A model generated the notes under the pieces. That model was not told the origin of the DNA and made no database searches. It was given only the letters and a program-made list of their open reading frames with translations. 62,355 nucleotides of DNA from an uncultured Clostridia bacterium. Lineage in GTDB: Bacteria > Bacillota > Clostridia > Oscillospirales > Ruminococcaceae. Of this stretch, positions 47,895 through 59,187 are shown piece by piece. Each line of letters starts with the position of its first letter. Positions within the stretch are counted from its first letter, which is position 1. The stretch spans positions 1 through 62,355 of the forward strand of contig CANQWC010000012.1 of the NCBI GenBank assembly GCA_947627455.1. The letters run 5' to 3'. The translations under genes were made by a program, and so were the position numbers.

Positions 47895-48240
47895 AGCCGC
47901 CAAATGCGCCCTGAAAATTCGCCGCTTTTAAGGTATACCCGCGACCTCGCCTCCGCTCGCTCGGGGTATGCTGTCTTTACCGCTCCGCACATGCAGGATA
48001 GCAGGTGAACAGCGCTCATAAAAGCGCTTGACATAGCAAATATCTCATATAATCGCATGTGCGTCGCTATCACCCCACCCCCACCAAACCTTTGCTAAGA
48101 ATTAAATCTTCTCTCTGCCCCCGCCCCTCAAGGGGCGGGGGCATGAACGCGGTTTTTGCCCAAGAGGACGAGCCGCCAAGCCGAAACGGCGGCGAAGTTC
48201 GATTGGCTGCAAAAACCGTCTTTCATTCCTTACAAAACAA
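47895..48240. other. Gene-free stretch with strong hairpins
   Basis: No gene found. It has a perfect 12-bp stem GCCCCCGCCCCT/AGGGGCGGGGGC at 48117-48142 without a T-run. It also has an inverted pair CGGTTTTTGC and GCAAAAACCG about 50 bp apart (near 48150 and 48210). TTGACA at 48028 and TATAAT at 48048 are only 14 bp apart, too close for a normal promoter. Possibly a small structured RNA or decayed repeat. Confidence 0.5.
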
Positions 48241-48261
48241 AACCCGCCCTTACGGGCGGGT
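48230..48261 (-). terminator. Intrinsic terminator of the CBM9 wall protein gene
   Basis: ACCCGCCC-GTAA-GGGCGGGT on the - strand followed by TTTGTTTTG. Confidence 0.85.
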
Positions 48262-48298
48262 CTTGTTCTGAAGAGAGTATTGGTATGTAACGTGAATA

Positions 48299-50047
48299 TC
48301 AATTTTTCTTCTTCTTGCCGAGGACGATGCCGACAACGGCAGCGATAACAACGACAACAGCAACTACGATACCGACGATGAGACCGGTGTTGCCGCCCTC
48401 AGAAGAGGTGGAAGCGGTATCCTCAGCAGGAGTATCGGTAGTGGGCTCTTCTGTCTCGGGCTCTTCCTCGGGAACAGCGGCAGCGGCAGCAGCGTCAACA
48501 GCGGCCTGGATTTCGGCAACAGAGGCCTGGAGCGAAGCAACATGCTCAACAGCAGCGCCCGTGTAGCCCGAACCTTCGACTTCCTTGCTGCAGCGGTTAG
48601 CAGCCTTGGTAGCGTCGTCAAGAGCAGCCTGGAGCTCTTCAAGGGTTGCGCCTTCCTTGTGGGCAACTTCGAGAGCAGCGTTTACTCTGTCGGTGTATTC
48701 AGCGAGGGTCTCGGTGATGTAGGTCTGCTCGAGCTCAGCAAGGCTGTCGCCGAAAGCCTGAACGGCAGCGAGGTCGTTGAGGTTATAGGTGTCGAACGAG
48801 CAGGTGAAGTTGATGTCGGTAAGAGCAGGGAGATATTCCTTGCAGAACTGCTCAACAGTAAGGCCGAGAGTCGAGATGATCGGAGTACCGAGGTCGATTT
48901 CCCAGCTGTTGCCGCTCATGCCCCAATCGGCAGCGGCAGCCTTGAGCTTCTTGGAAACAGACTCACCGGGGATGACAACATCGGTATAGCCTGTTGCCTT
49001 GATGGTGATGTCGGAATAAGTAGCGGTGAACTCTTCGGAGTCGCCGTCAGCCATAGCGTTATCTGAGAGCTGAACAGCAAGCTTCGGAGCAGTGCCGTAG
49101 TCCTTGGTGAGCTCAGGGGTCAAAGCATCAGCAGGAACGGGCTGATAAAGGCCCGCAGCCTCGAATGTACCTGTTTCGCCGAGCTTGATGGAAGGACCGC
49201 CGTAAACGGTGTTCCAGTAAGACCAAGTGGCCTGATCCTGTACGAAGATCTGGGTGTCGAACTGACGGTTGAGGATAGACTCATAGTTCTTAGCGGTGAT
49301 TTCCTGAGCAACGGGGATAGGATCCTTACGGGTGTCGGGGTGATCGCCTGCAAGAGCAAGGGTCATCCAGCAGTCGTAGTCAGACTGACGGTCGTTTCTC
49401 TGATAACCGTTGTCGCCCTCGGGGTGGCCCGAAGCATAAACGGTAGCGCTTCTTGCGCCGCCCGAAGCAGAGTTGATCTGAAGGAGCATCTCGATGGAGT
49501 TGTTGAGAACTTCTTCGATCGGGAATTTACCTTCAACAACATAGCCCGAGCCGTCGTCATTAACCTTGACAACGCAGGTCTCGCCCGCAACGGGAGCAAC
49601 ACCCGTGTCAGCGCCCATGTCACCGTCGTAGCAGGTTCTCCACTGAACCTTGGTGCCCGCGGTGAGGGGGTTGCCGTTCTCGTCGAGGTCGGAAGCGACC
49701 ATGAAGAAGGTCTCGACCGAGTCGCGCTCATAGTTGTTGGTAGAGGTGTTGTCGAGGTCGGTATCGTGAACGTCCATGAAGAAGTAAACGAATTCGGCAT
49801 CGTTCATGATGTAGCCGTGGCCGAGAGGAGTATCAAGAGTAGCTCCGCCGCCGTTGCCCGAGCCTTCGCCGCAGGTCTCGAATACGAGGGGCTCAAAGGC
49901 GTCGTAGGCTTCGTCCTTAACGCCGTCGATGACGGCAGTGCCTTCAACCGAATTGACTACCCAGTCAGCGGTTGCGGCGCTCATAGTCATAGGCATCATG
50001 GAGACTACCATGACCGCTACGACTAAAATTGCTAAAAGTTTTTTCAT
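48299..50047 (-). CDS. Secreted, membrane-anchored protein with CBM9-like domain
   Basis: 582 residues from the ATG at 50047, set by an almost perfect anti-rRNA match GGAGGTAATCACC. A Sec signal (MKKLLAILVVAVMVVSMMP) ends at AAT-A. Residues about 30-220 look like a family 9 carbohydrate-binding or DOMON-type domain (GTAVIDGVKDEAYDAF, YVVEGKFPIEEVL). The middle has no clear family. Near the end is a coiled coil of Ala and Glu, an acidic Thr/Pro linker, one membrane helix and KKKKN. It is probably displayed at the cell surface and may bind glycans. The strong ribosome-binding site suggests high output. Confidence 0.82.
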   Translation of the reverse strand: MKKLLAILVVAVMVVSMMPMTMSAATADWVVNSVEGTAVIDGVKDEAYDAFEPLVFETCGEGSGNGGGATLDTPLGHGYIMNDAEFVYFFMDVHDTDLDNTSTNNYERDSVETFFMVASDLDENGNPLTAGTKVQWRTCYDGDMGADTGVAPVAGETCVVKVNDDGSGYVVEGKFPIEEVLNNSIEMLLQINSASGGARSATVYASGHPEGDNGYQRNDRQSDYDCWMTLALAGDHPDTRKDPIPVAQEITAKNYESILNRQFDTQIFVQDQATWSYWNTVYGGPSIKLGETGTFEAAGLYQPVPADALTPELTKDYGTAPKLAVQLSDNAMADGDSEEFTATYSDITIKATGYTDVVIPGESVSKKLKAAAADWGMSGNSWEIDLGTPIISTLGLTVEQFCKEYLPALTDINFTCSFDTYNLNDLAAVQAFGDSLAELEQTYITETLAEYTDRVNAALEVAHKEGATLEELQAALDDATKAANRCSKEVEGSGYTGAAVEHVASLQASVAEIQAAVDAAAAAAVPEEEPETEEPTTDTPAEDTASTSSEGGNTGLIVGIVVAVVVVIAAVVGIVLGKKKKN

Positions 50048-50303
50048 AGGGTGATTACCTCCAATAAAATTTGGTACTAACATTATAACATCTTTGAACG
50101 TGACTTTCAATCAGCACAATAAACAAAAGTTAAGCGGGTTTTTATACATTTTGACAGACAAGCAGCTTTTCAAGCCTTGGCGAATAGTGCGGAATGTACA
50201 GAAAATCGCAAAGTTTATGACAGATTTTACCTGAGTTTATGCAAGAATTCCTGCAAATCTATGCCGACTGAGATGATTTTCCGTCAGTCTTGATTAACCA
50301 TTA

Positions 50304-50340
50304 AAAAGAAAACCGCCGCCCCGAACTCAGGGCAGCGGCC
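50304..50340 (-). terminator. Intrinsic terminator of groESL
   Basis: On the - strand CCGCTGCCC...GGGCGGCGG followed by TTTTCTTTTT, about 25 bp after groEL. The rest of the 50048-50361 gap shows nothing else I can name. Confidence 0.88.
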
Positions 50341-50361
50341 GTTATTATAATGTATGCGATA

Positions 50362-52008
<1,647 letters not shown>

Positions 52009-52015
52009 TCAGTAA

Positions 52016-52339
<324 letters not shown>

Positions 52340-52349
52340 TTAACTGTTT

Positions 52350-52408
52350 TTAGCAATCCCTTACCGAGAGTGCTAAATATATTGTACCATCAATTTCAAA
52401 AAAATCAA
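52350..52408 (-). promoter_or_regulatory. CIRCE operator and promoter of groESL
   Basis: CIRCE: TTAGCAATC (52350-52358), nine bases, GAGTGCTAA (52368-52376); one mismatch in one arm (A for C). On the - strand TTGATT (52408-52403), 16-bp spacer and TACAAT (52386-52381) lie just upstream. HrcA is expected to bind here and repress at normal temperature. Confidence 0.93.
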
Positions 52409-52581
52409 GCGGTTAGTGTCGATGAAATGAATTTTTTGAACTTTTTGTTGAATCATACCAACTTGTCGAAAAAAGCCGTATATCTTTTGTTGATTAAGAC
52501 TAAAAATGTTTCAGCTTCGTAAATTGCGGAGCTCATTTTAACAATTTCTTAATCTTTTTGCAACAATTTTTTGAAAAATGC

Positions 52582-52610
52582 TTGCATTATCACTCCGCAT
52601 GAATTATAAT
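52582..52610 (+). promoter_or_regulatory. Promoter of the OmpR-type regulator operon
   Basis: TTGCAT (52582-52587), 17-bp spacer, TATAAT (52605-52610). Confidence 0.85.
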
Positions 52611-52644
52611 ATAGGTATGACGCAAAGAAAGGCGGGTGTTATTC

Positions 52645-53364
52645 ATGCAGTCACTGAAGGTTCTGGTCATCGACGCTGACGCCGCATCGGCAGAGCTTTT
52701 GAGGGCATGTCTTGAAAAAGAGGGGTACAGCGTTGTGATTTCCGACGACGGGCTCGACGGCATCGAGAAGGTGTGGTCGATAAAGCCCGATATCGTCCTT
52801 CTTGATGCTGTTCTTCCCCGCGCCGACGGCTGGCAGGTCTGCCGCGAGATAAGAAAGAAATCCACCGTGCCGATAATCTTCGTGACCTCAAAGACCGAAG
52901 TGTTCGACCGTGTTCTCGGGCTCGAGCTCGGCGCCGACGACTATGTGATAAAGCCTTTCGACGGAAAAGAGATAGTCGCGAGGGTCAAGGCGGTCTGCCG
53001 AAGAACAGGCCCGAAGAAAGCCGACGACAGCGTCAAAGAGGTTCACTACGACGGCCTCGACATCGACATGTCAAAGTATGAATTAAAGGTCAGGGGCAAG
53101 ACCCTCTACACCCCGCCGAAGGAGCTTGAGCTCTTATACCACCTTGCAAGCCACCCGAACACCGTTTTCAACCGCGACCAGCTTCTTGACGACGTCTGGG
53201 GCTTTGAATATTACGGCGGCTCGCGCACCATCGACGTCCACATAAAGAGGCTGAGAGATAAGCTTGACGGCGTTTCAAAGGAATGGTCGCTTGAGACCGT
53301 CTGGAGCGTCGGCTATAAATTCTCGCTCGCTGAGGGCGCGGCGCCTCAGAACAAGGAGGAATAA
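52645..53364 (+). CDS. OmpR/PhoB-family response regulator
   Basis: 239 residues from ATG 52645, the fourth Met-side option chosen for AAAGGCGGG spacing. The receiver has VIDAD, phospho-Asp in IVLLDAVLPRADG and FVTSK. The winged-helix domain has PPKELELLYHLASHPNTVF, WGFEYYGGSRTIDVHIKRLR and VGYKF. No histidine kinase lies beside it. It shares a transcript with an acidic tail-anchored protein and HtrA, so envelope stress is a likely signal. Confidence 0.93.
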   Translation: MQSLKVLVIDADAASAELLRACLEKEGYSVVISDDGLDGIEKVWSIKPDIVLLDAVLPRADGWQVCREIRKKSTVPIIFVTSKTEVFDRVLGLELGADDYVIKPFDGKEIVARVKAVCRRTGPKKADDSVKEVHYDGLDIDMSKYELKVRGKTLYTPPKELELLYHLASHPNTVFNRDQLLDDVWGFEYYGGSRTIDVHIKRLRDKLDGVSKEWSLETVWSVGYKFSLAEGAAPQNKEE

Positions 53365-53366
53365 AA

Positions 53367-54389
53367 ATGTTTGATTTCTTTGATGAAGATTTCCCGCTGA
53401 CAAAAAAGCAGGAGGAAGAATACAGAAAGAAGCTTGAGGCCGAAAATTCCGAGCCTCAGTCCCCCGCTCCCGATGAGCCCGAGCCCGCCTCCGAGGACAT
53501 CGCGCTCGACACCATCAAGGTCGAAGAACCCGATTATGACGATTATGACGATGAGCCCGACGACGGCTATGACGAGCCCGAAGACGACACCCCCGCCGAA
53601 AGCTATGCCCGCGAGGTCGAGAAGATTATGAGCGGCTCGGAAGAAGCGGCCGAAGATGCCGCCGAAGAGATCGCCGACGAACCCGAGCAGCCCTCGGAAG
53701 AGCCCGAAGCCGTTTCGGCAGAGGAAGCCCCCGAGGAGCTCCCCGAAGAAGCTCCTGAGTATTATGCCGAACCCGCCGAGCAGCCTAAGCCTGAGCAGTC
53801 CGAGCCCGAGCAGCCCGCCGAGGAAACCCATGACGATGACGACGCGCCTGTTCTTGAAAAGCTTGACGAATCCGAGCTCTACGGCGGCGAGAGGCCGACC
53901 GAGCCCGATGAAACCGACGCGGTCGAGCACGAAATGCCCCCGACCGAGCCCGCGCCCGAAGTCCCCGACATCAGCGAAAAAATGGCGTCTATCGACGAGA
54001 TAGAGGCTCACCTTCACGAGGAGCTCAAAACCCTCGGCGAGAAGCTTGACACGATGGAAAGGGCTGTCGACGGAATGGAAGACGGCGAAATCAGCGAGGG
54101 CTTTGACTACGAATACGACGAGAGATATTACGCCGAGGAGGAGACGCCCGCATATCTTCACCCCGAGCTTTACGGCCGAAGCGATGACGACAGCGCAAGC
54201 GAAAACCGCGCCGCGAATATCGAGATGAGCTCATGGAAAGAGGAAAAAAAGCCCGCCAAAAAGCTCATGCTTCCGCAGGTCTCAAAAAAGAAAAGCGCCT
54301 CTTCGCCGAACATCGGAACCGTCGCGGCTGCGGCTGCGGCGGCGGTAGCGCTCATCGCGCTTTTAGGGAGCAGGAAAAAGAAGAAGTAA
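53367..54389 (+). CDS. Acidic low-complexity tail-anchored protein
   Basis: 340 residues starting 2 bp after the regulator. Residues 20-230 are mostly Glu, Asp, Pro and Ala with little predicted fold. A short coiled coil follows (EEIEAHLHEELKTLGEKL-like region near 215-240). The end is one Ala-rich membrane helix and RKKKK, so the chain is likely held on the inner face with the acidic part in the cytoplasm. No family recognised. Its place between a response regulator and HtrA suggests an envelope quality-control role. Confidence 0.7.
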   Translation: MFDFFDEDFPLTKKQEEEYRKKLEAENSEPQSPAPDEPEPASEDIALDTIKVEEPDYDDYDDEPDDGYDEPEDDTPAESYAREVEKIMSGSEEAAEDAAEEIADEPEQPSEEPEAVSAEEAPEELPEEAPEYYAEPAEQPKPEQSEPEQPAEETHDDDDAPVLEKLDESELYGGERPTEPDETDAVEHEMPPTEPAPEVPDISEKMASIDEIEAHLHEELKTLGEKLDTMERAVDGMEDGEISEGFDYEYDERYYAEEETPAYLHPELYGRSDDDSASENRAANIEMSSWKEEKKPAKKLMLPQVSKKKSASSPNIGTVAAAAAAAVALIALLGSRKKKK

Positions 54390-54417
54390 CTCCCCGATTT
54401 AAGAAAGGTTTGATACA

Positions 54418-55737
54418 ATGGATTTTGAAAAGGAAACCCCGACGGCAGAGGAAGAAAGCGCTCCTCTCTCCCCCGATTCGTCCGAGGCCATCGATGAGCT
54501 TCGCGAGCTTGCGGGGCTCGAGGCCGAGCAGCTTGACTATCTTCCGAAGCCGCCGAGAAGGCTGCGCCGTTCAAATGACCATCTTTTTCTGAAGGCGTTT
54601 TTGCTCACGGCGACGATGTTCTGCGTGATATTCGGCTTCACCGCACGGGCGGTATTCGGCAAGGGCTGGCTTAAAAACCTCATCAGCGGCGAGGAAAGCG
54701 GCCCGAAATTCACCCTGCCGATTGCCGACACCCCCGAGCTCGAAGAAAGATTTTATCAGCCCGACGGAAGATACACCGTCGAGGGTGTTGCCGAGGCGGT
54801 ATCCCCGTCCATCGTGACGATTGAGGCTTTTGACGACAGCTCTGCGTTCGCGGCATACGGCCAAGGCAGCGGAATAATCATGTCCGCCGACGGCTATATC
54901 ATCACCAATGCCCACGTCATCGAACAGGGCAGCCTTTCGCTTAAGGTCAGGCTAAAAAACGGCGACGAATACAGCGCAAAGGTCATCGGCAGCGACGTCA
55001 AGAGCGACATCGCGGTCATCAAGATCGACGGCGAAAAGCTTCCTGCGGTTCAATTCGGCGATTCCGACAAAATCAGCGTCGGCGAACAGGTCGTCGCGAT
55101 AGGCTCGCCCGCGGGCCTTGAGGGAAGCGTCACAACGGGCATCGTCTCGGGCACTGACAGAATGATCCGCGTCGAGACCCAGAACATAAGCATGTCCTGC
55201 ATACAGATCGACGCCGCGATAAACCCGGGGAATTCGGGCGGCGCGCTCCTGAACCTTTGGGGTCAGGTGATCGGAATCACGTCGTCCAAGCTCGACGCGC
55301 TCGAGTATGACAACATAGGCTTCGCGATAGAAATGTCGGCCGCAAAGCCGATAATCGAGCAGCTCATCGAGCAGGGAAAGGTCATCGGCAGGCCGCGCGT
55401 GGGCATATCTTTCCGCGAGGTCTCTGACGCGATGGCAGAGATCTACGGCACCCCTGCGGGCCTTGAAATCGCCGAAATCTCGCAGGATTGCGACATCGCG
55501 AACACCGAGCTTGCCGTCGGCGATTACATCACCGAGATGGAGGGCAAGCCCGTCAGGTCGGCCGAAGATGTCTACGAAATAATCCTCGAGATGTCGCCGG
55601 GCGACGAAGTCACCGCGAAGGTCGTCAGGGTCATCGCCGAGAACTTTTTCGGCGGCGAGAGCGAGCTCGAGACCGAAGAATTTGAAATCAAATTCAAGCT
55701 CATGGAAGACAACAGCGAGTTTGTGGAGGAGAATTAA
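54418..55737 (+). CDS. HtrA/DegP-type membrane serine protease
   Basis: 439 residues. A cytoplasmic acidic head of about 60 residues precedes one membrane helix (FLLTATMFCVIFGFTARA). The protease has GSGIIMSADGYIITNAHV (catalytic His), SDIAVIKI (Asp) and NPGNSGGAL (Ser). One PDZ domain follows (TPAGLEIAEISQDCDIA). It degrades misfolded proteins outside the membrane. Same strand as, and 28 bp after, the acidic protein. Confidence 0.93.
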   Translation: MDFEKETPTAEEESAPLSPDSSEAIDELRELAGLEAEQLDYLPKPPRRLRRSNDHLFLKAFLLTATMFCVIFGFTARAVFGKGWLKNLISGEESGPKFTLPIADTPELEERFYQPDGRYTVEGVAEAVSPSIVTIEAFDDSSAFAAYGQGSGIIMSADGYIITNAHVIEQGSLSLKVRLKNGDEYSAKVIGSDVKSDIAVIKIDGEKLPAVQFGDSDKISVGEQVVAIGSPAGLEGSVTTGIVSGTDRMIRVETQNISMSCIQIDAAINPGNSGGALLNLWGQVIGITSSKLDALEYDNIGFAIEMSAAKPIIEQLIEQGKVIGRPRVGISFREVSDAMAEIYGTPAGLEIAEISQDCDIANTELAVGDYITEMEGKPVRSAEDVYEIILEMSPGDEVTAKVVRVIAENFFGGESELETEEFEIKFKLMEDNSEFVEEN

Positions 55738-56010
55738 AAGTTTTCGATCCAACCTTTCTCAAAGGGTTCATGAGAGTAACGAAAGCTGGTTTAGAAGTTT
55801 TCGCTTGAGCCTTTTACTAAAAGGCTCACGGGGGTCGAGGGGGCAGAGCCCCTCGTCGCGCTCCGCAGAGCGCGAAAACCCATACGGAGTGCGCCCCGCA
55901 AGGGGTGAATTGAAAAACAGCTCGGTGAGCTGTTTTGAAAGAGGGGACGCCCTGTAAGAGGGGGCGTCCCCTTATGATTCGCAGCTCTGACAAGAGCTGC
56001 GCACCTTAAC
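55738..56010 (+). repeat. Multi-hairpin repeat, copy B (no TIRs)
   Basis: It starts right at the htrA stop. It keeps the hairpin order of copies A and C but with different bases in the stems: CGAGGGG/CCCCTCG, GCGCTC/GAGCGC, ACAGCTC/GAGCTGT, GGGGACGCCC and GCAGCTCT/AGAGCTGC. Paired positions change together while loops (CGCA, GACA) stay. The AGTGCCC ends are not present. Confidence 0.85.
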
Positions 56011-56440
56011 GCAGAAGCCCAAACCAAGCGCGCTTGAGCGTGCTCTTTTTAAAAGCGTAAGCGAAACGCAGGAAGGGGAGCGAAAATCTGTCCTGTGGAC
56101 AGTTTTCGCGTGGGGAGACCCTCGTCGGGGGTCTCCCCACGCCGCCGAGCTTGCGAGGCGGCCAGCGCGGAAAGGGTGCGGGGAAACCCTGCAAGGGTGT
56201 CCCCGCCGATTTTAATTAAGTCAGTTTAGGGAAACTATCTAAAGTGCAAAAGGTCGCATTCGTCAGCGTCGTTCTGCAAAGGCTTGCGCCTTTGCCCGAC
56301 AATCTTCCTGAAACAACAAGGGTGCCCCCGATTTACTTTAATGGGGCTACAATTTATTTCTGTGCCCGCAGGCCGCCCCCCGATTTAAACAAAACTGATG
56401 GCGCCGTTTTTCCCGCTTGCATAATCCTGCAGTGACACCC
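56011..56440. other. Gene-free stretch with further hairpins
   Basis: No gene. Strong stems at about 56112-56142 (GTGGGGAGACC/GGTCTCCCCAC) and 56141-56162 (GCCGCCGAGC/GAGGCGGC). A 40-bp piece near 56262-56302 (GTCAGCGTCGTTCTGCAAAGG...CCTTTGCCCGAC) has a reverse-complement relative at 61752-61792 inside repeat copy C. Confidence 0.6.
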
Positions 56441-56441
56441 C

Positions 56442-56482
56442 AAAAAATCTCCCCTCCCCCGCAACCGCGGGAGAGGGGCATT
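56442..56482 (-). terminator. Intrinsic terminator of the PrsA-like gene
   Basis: On the - strand CCCCTCTCCCGC-GGTT-GCGGGGGAGGGG then AGATTTTTT. Confidence 0.9.
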
Positions 56483-56500
56483 TTTCAATCTTCAATCATC

Positions 56501-57676
56501 TCAGTCTTCAAACACGTCGGCATACGCCTTTTCGACCTTATAGCGCTTAACGGCGTTGTTGTTGACGGTGATGTCATAGCCGTTGATGCGGTCGTTGATC
56601 AGCGCGGTATAGTCGCTGTCAAAGAGCTCATAGAGAATGCTGTCGCGATAGTCTTCATAAAGCCCCTCGCGCTCGAGAATGTCCAGCCTCTGAACGAGAT
56701 AGAAGCAGGTGTCGTCCTGAATGACGGTAAACTCGCCGACAGGGCAGTCGTTGAAGACGTAGCTGACAAACTTCTCGGTCGGAAGCTTTGTATCCTTGCT
56801 GATGATGACCTCGTTTGCGAATTCATCGGGCTCGGTTTCTTCGGTCGATTCGGTCTCTTCGGTTTCTGCGGATTCCTCATCGGCGGTGTCTTCGCCGTCG
56901 GTCTCGGCGTCCGATTCGGCCTTTGCGATGCTCTCCAGATAGCTGTTATACTGATCGATGAGCTCATCGAAGTCGCTTCCGCCGTTTGCGAGGTCGAGAT
57001 AAGAGTTCGCGAGTTCAAGCTGTTCGTCCTTTCTTGCCGAGTCGACAGCGTCGTCCATGTTCTCGGCAAAGGTGAAGGTCATATACTTGATTCTTGCGTA
57101 GTTATCGGCGAAGTATGTTTCAATCTCCTCCTCGGTAGTCCCGTTGAGGCCGCCGATCTCATAGTAAGCGTCAAAAACTGCCTGTTCTTTATAGCTCGAG
57201 TATGCCGCCTCTTTGAACGATTCCTCGCTGACGCCTATTTTCTCCCAGTTCGAGCCCGCGTTCGACCACGCGTTGCGGACTTGGTTGTCAAGAAGCGCCT
57301 TTTCGTCCTCGCTGAGTTCAAGGCCGAGCTCGTCATAAAGCTTGTTGACCGCGACGTTTTGCTTGCACATGTCGAGGGCATAGTCGTTGATATATTCCTT
57401 GACTGTCATGTCGTTGATGGTGAGGTCAAAGATATCGCGCTGAATATAGCCGTAGTTCATGTAATAGAGGTATGACATCATATAAGTGTCATTGTCCTGC
57501 TGATAGAGCTGATAAAGCGCGTCGCCGTAGCCTTGGGCCTGATAGTAGATATAAAGCCCGCTCGGCACCGTTTCTCCGTCGATATCGGCGATCCAAGCGG
57601 TATCTCCGCATCCGACAAGCGACAGCGCCATCACGGCGACAAGAACAACTGCCGCAAATCTTTTCAGTAAATTCAT
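56501..57676 (-). CDS. PrsA/SurA-like foldase lipoprotein
   Basis: 391 residues. Lipoprotein signal ends SLVGC (Cys23). The N-terminal helical region with a VNKLYDELGLELSEDEKALLD stretch and the C-terminal helices resemble the chaperone part of PrsA/SurA proteins. A parvulin domain is only partly recognisable (EEIETYFADNYARIKYM, VGEFTVIQDDTCFYLVQRLD), and a 45-residue Glu/Thr/Ser-rich insert splits it at about 245-290. It likely helps fold exported proteins at the outer face. PPIase activity is doubtful. Confidence 0.78.
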   Translation of the reverse strand: MNLLKRFAAVVLVAVMALSLVGCGDTAWIADIDGETVPSGLYIYYQAQGYGDALYQLYQQDNDTYMMSYLYYMNYGYIQRDIFDLTINDMTVKEYINDYALDMCKQNVAVNKLYDELGLELSEDEKALLDNQVRNAWSNAGSNWEKIGVSEESFKEAAYSSYKEQAVFDAYYEIGGLNGTTEEEIETYFADNYARIKYMTFTFAENMDDAVDSARKDEQLELANSYLDLANGGSDFDELIDQYNSYLESIAKAESDAETDGEDTADEESAETEETESTEETEPDEFANEVIISKDTKLPTEKFVSYVFNDCPVGEFTVIQDDTCFYLVQRLDILEREGLYEDYRDSILYELFDSDYTALINDRINGYDITVNNNAVKRYKVEKAYADVFED

Positions 57677-57738
57677 CTTTAAAATTCCTCTTTTCAGAAA
57701 TTGAGATTATTTCGCCGATGTTCTCGGCATACCCACTC

Positions 57739-57767
57739 AGTATAACATAAACTTCCGAAGATGTCCA
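57739..57767 (-). promoter_or_regulatory. Promoter of the PrsA-like gene
   Basis: On the - strand TGGACA (57767-57762), 17-bp spacer, TATACT (57744-57739). Confidence 0.8.
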
Positions 57768-57785
57768 TACCTTTTTAAAAGTTTT

Positions 57786-58568
57786 TTAGCCCTCATAGCT
57801 TGAAATGTATACTTTTTCAAGAATTATATCGCTCGCGGGCTGAGAAGTTTCAAGGGTTTCCGCCCCGCAGATCGCCTCCATGACGTCCAAACCCTCATAA
57901 ATCTGCGCGAAGATTGTATACTTCCCCGAGAAGTTGGGAATCCCGCCCTTTTCGGCGAACACCCCGCCGAGCTCCTCGCCGTATGCCCGTTTAAGCGCCT
58001 CCTCGTCCATATATGCCTCGTTGACTGCTGTCAGGTCGTTTATGAATATCATGCTCGAGCCCGCATAGGTCTTCCCCCAACTCTCGCCGATAAACGAGCA
58101 TATCGAGCCTTTCAGCGGCCAGATGTTGTCCGAGACCTCGGCTTTTATCTGCGTCGTGTCCGACTCCTCGCCGTATTCCCTGTTCGGGTCCGAGAATTTG
58201 GTCCCGCCGAGGGCATAGGCGTCCTCCACCACCGCGCAGACATAAGTCCCGTCATAGTACCCCGAGTCGACGAGGTTTTTGAAATAGTGATAGTATTCGG
58301 GCGTCTCGTTCGGGAAGAGCATCGCTTTCATCGTGCCCAAGTTTGTCTCGAACACAACGATGGGGTCTCCCGCCTTCGGCTCTTCAAGCTGAATAAAGTC
58401 GATCTCGTCGGGTATACCCCGCTGTCTTCCCCCCGCAAGCCAGATAAACAGGAAGAATATCAGCACTACGAACACCGCGACCATCGATATTCCGAAATAT
58501 TTTTTGAACGCCCTGTTCTTGAACGGGTCAACCGACCTCATGTTCGGGTTTCTGTATTCATCAGCCAT
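57786..58568 (-). CDS. Membrane-anchored cyclophilin-type peptidyl-prolyl isomerase
   Basis: 260 residues. A short cytoplasmic start, one membrane helix (about 29-47), then a cyclophilin fold: VFETNLGTMKAMLFPNETP, FKNLVDSGYYDGT, KGSICSF and a late GGIPNFSGKYTIFAQIYEG. The usual catalytic Arg in F.R.I is replaced (YVCAVVEDA), so isomerase activity may be weak. Last gene of the cysE-cysS operon; its start overlaps the DUF3267 gene by 8 bp. Confidence 0.85.
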   Translation of the reverse strand: MADEYRNPNMRSVDPFKNRAFKKYFGISMVAVFVVLIFFLFIWLAGGRQRGIPDEIDFIQLEEPKAGDPIVVFETNLGTMKAMLFPNETPEYYHYFKNLVDSGYYDGTYVCAVVEDAYALGGTKFSDPNREYGEESDTTQIKAEVSDNIWPLKGSICSFIGESWGKTYAGSSMIFINDLTAVNEAYMDEEALKRAYGEELGGVFAEKGGIPNFSGKYTIFAQIYEGLDVMEAICGAETLETSQPASDIILEKVYISSYEG

Positions 58569-59187
58569 TTTCGATCTCCTTATCAGTCTTAATCCAGAAG
58601 CTGTTCATTCCGTGAAGATATGTCTTTGCGCCTTTCGGCATCTGCACAAGTGCGTGGAACGCGTTCATATAGTCTCCGCCGCCCATTCCGACGGCCATCG
58701 CGCCCCAAAGCCCGACATACCAAAGGTTCGGAAAGATCAGCCATATTATATAAGGTATTATCCCGAAAACAATGTTCGGGAGCATACACATGACCACGAA
58801 TCCTGCCTTTGAAAAAAGCTCTGGCCCGACCACAAAGCAGAGCCCCTGCTTCAGGTTGGTGTACATATACACGTCGCCTTTGAAGCATGTCGCGTGTAAA
58901 AACTCGTGAGGCAGAACGACGACAGACGGGCCGACAAGGCATATCCCGACGAAAATCAGCATAAACGGGATTATCCCGTATTTATCCAAAAACGCGGCCC
59001 TTCCGCCCTTGCCGAGTATCACAACGGGTATCATCAGAATAACGGTTATCGCGAGCGCCAACACGTTCATCACTATCGGCAGTTTTTCCGCCGACGGCTC
59101 TTTAAAGGGCACATATCCCTCCTCGTGCTCGCGTGTCGGGAGGTTGTCGGGGTTGCCGTCGTATTTGCCCATATAGTGAAATTTCAT
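58561..59187 (-). CDS. DUF3267-type membrane zincin-like protein
   Basis: 208 residues with four or five membrane helices. HEFLHATCF carries an HExxH zinc motif at about residue 115, and a helix with GGGDYMN could supply the third ligand. This is the layout of DUF3267 putative peptidases. The substrate is unknown. Its start overlaps the cysS stop (ATGA), so it is translated with cysteine genes. Confidence 0.82.
   Translation of the reverse strand: MKFHYMGKYDGNPDNLPTREHEEGYVPFKEPSAEKLPIVMNVLALAITVILMIPVVILGKGGRAAFLDKYGIIPFMLIFVGICLVGPSVVVLPHEFLHATCFKGDVYMYTNLKQGLCFVVGPELFSKAGFVVMCMLPNIVFGIIPYIIWLIFPNLWYVGLWGAMAVGMGGGDYMNAFHALVQMPKGAKTYLHGMNSFWIKTDKEIENG

Noticed and set aside
48028-48053. TTGACA...TATAAT promoter
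   Set aside because: The spacer is only 14 bp and no gene follows in that direction.
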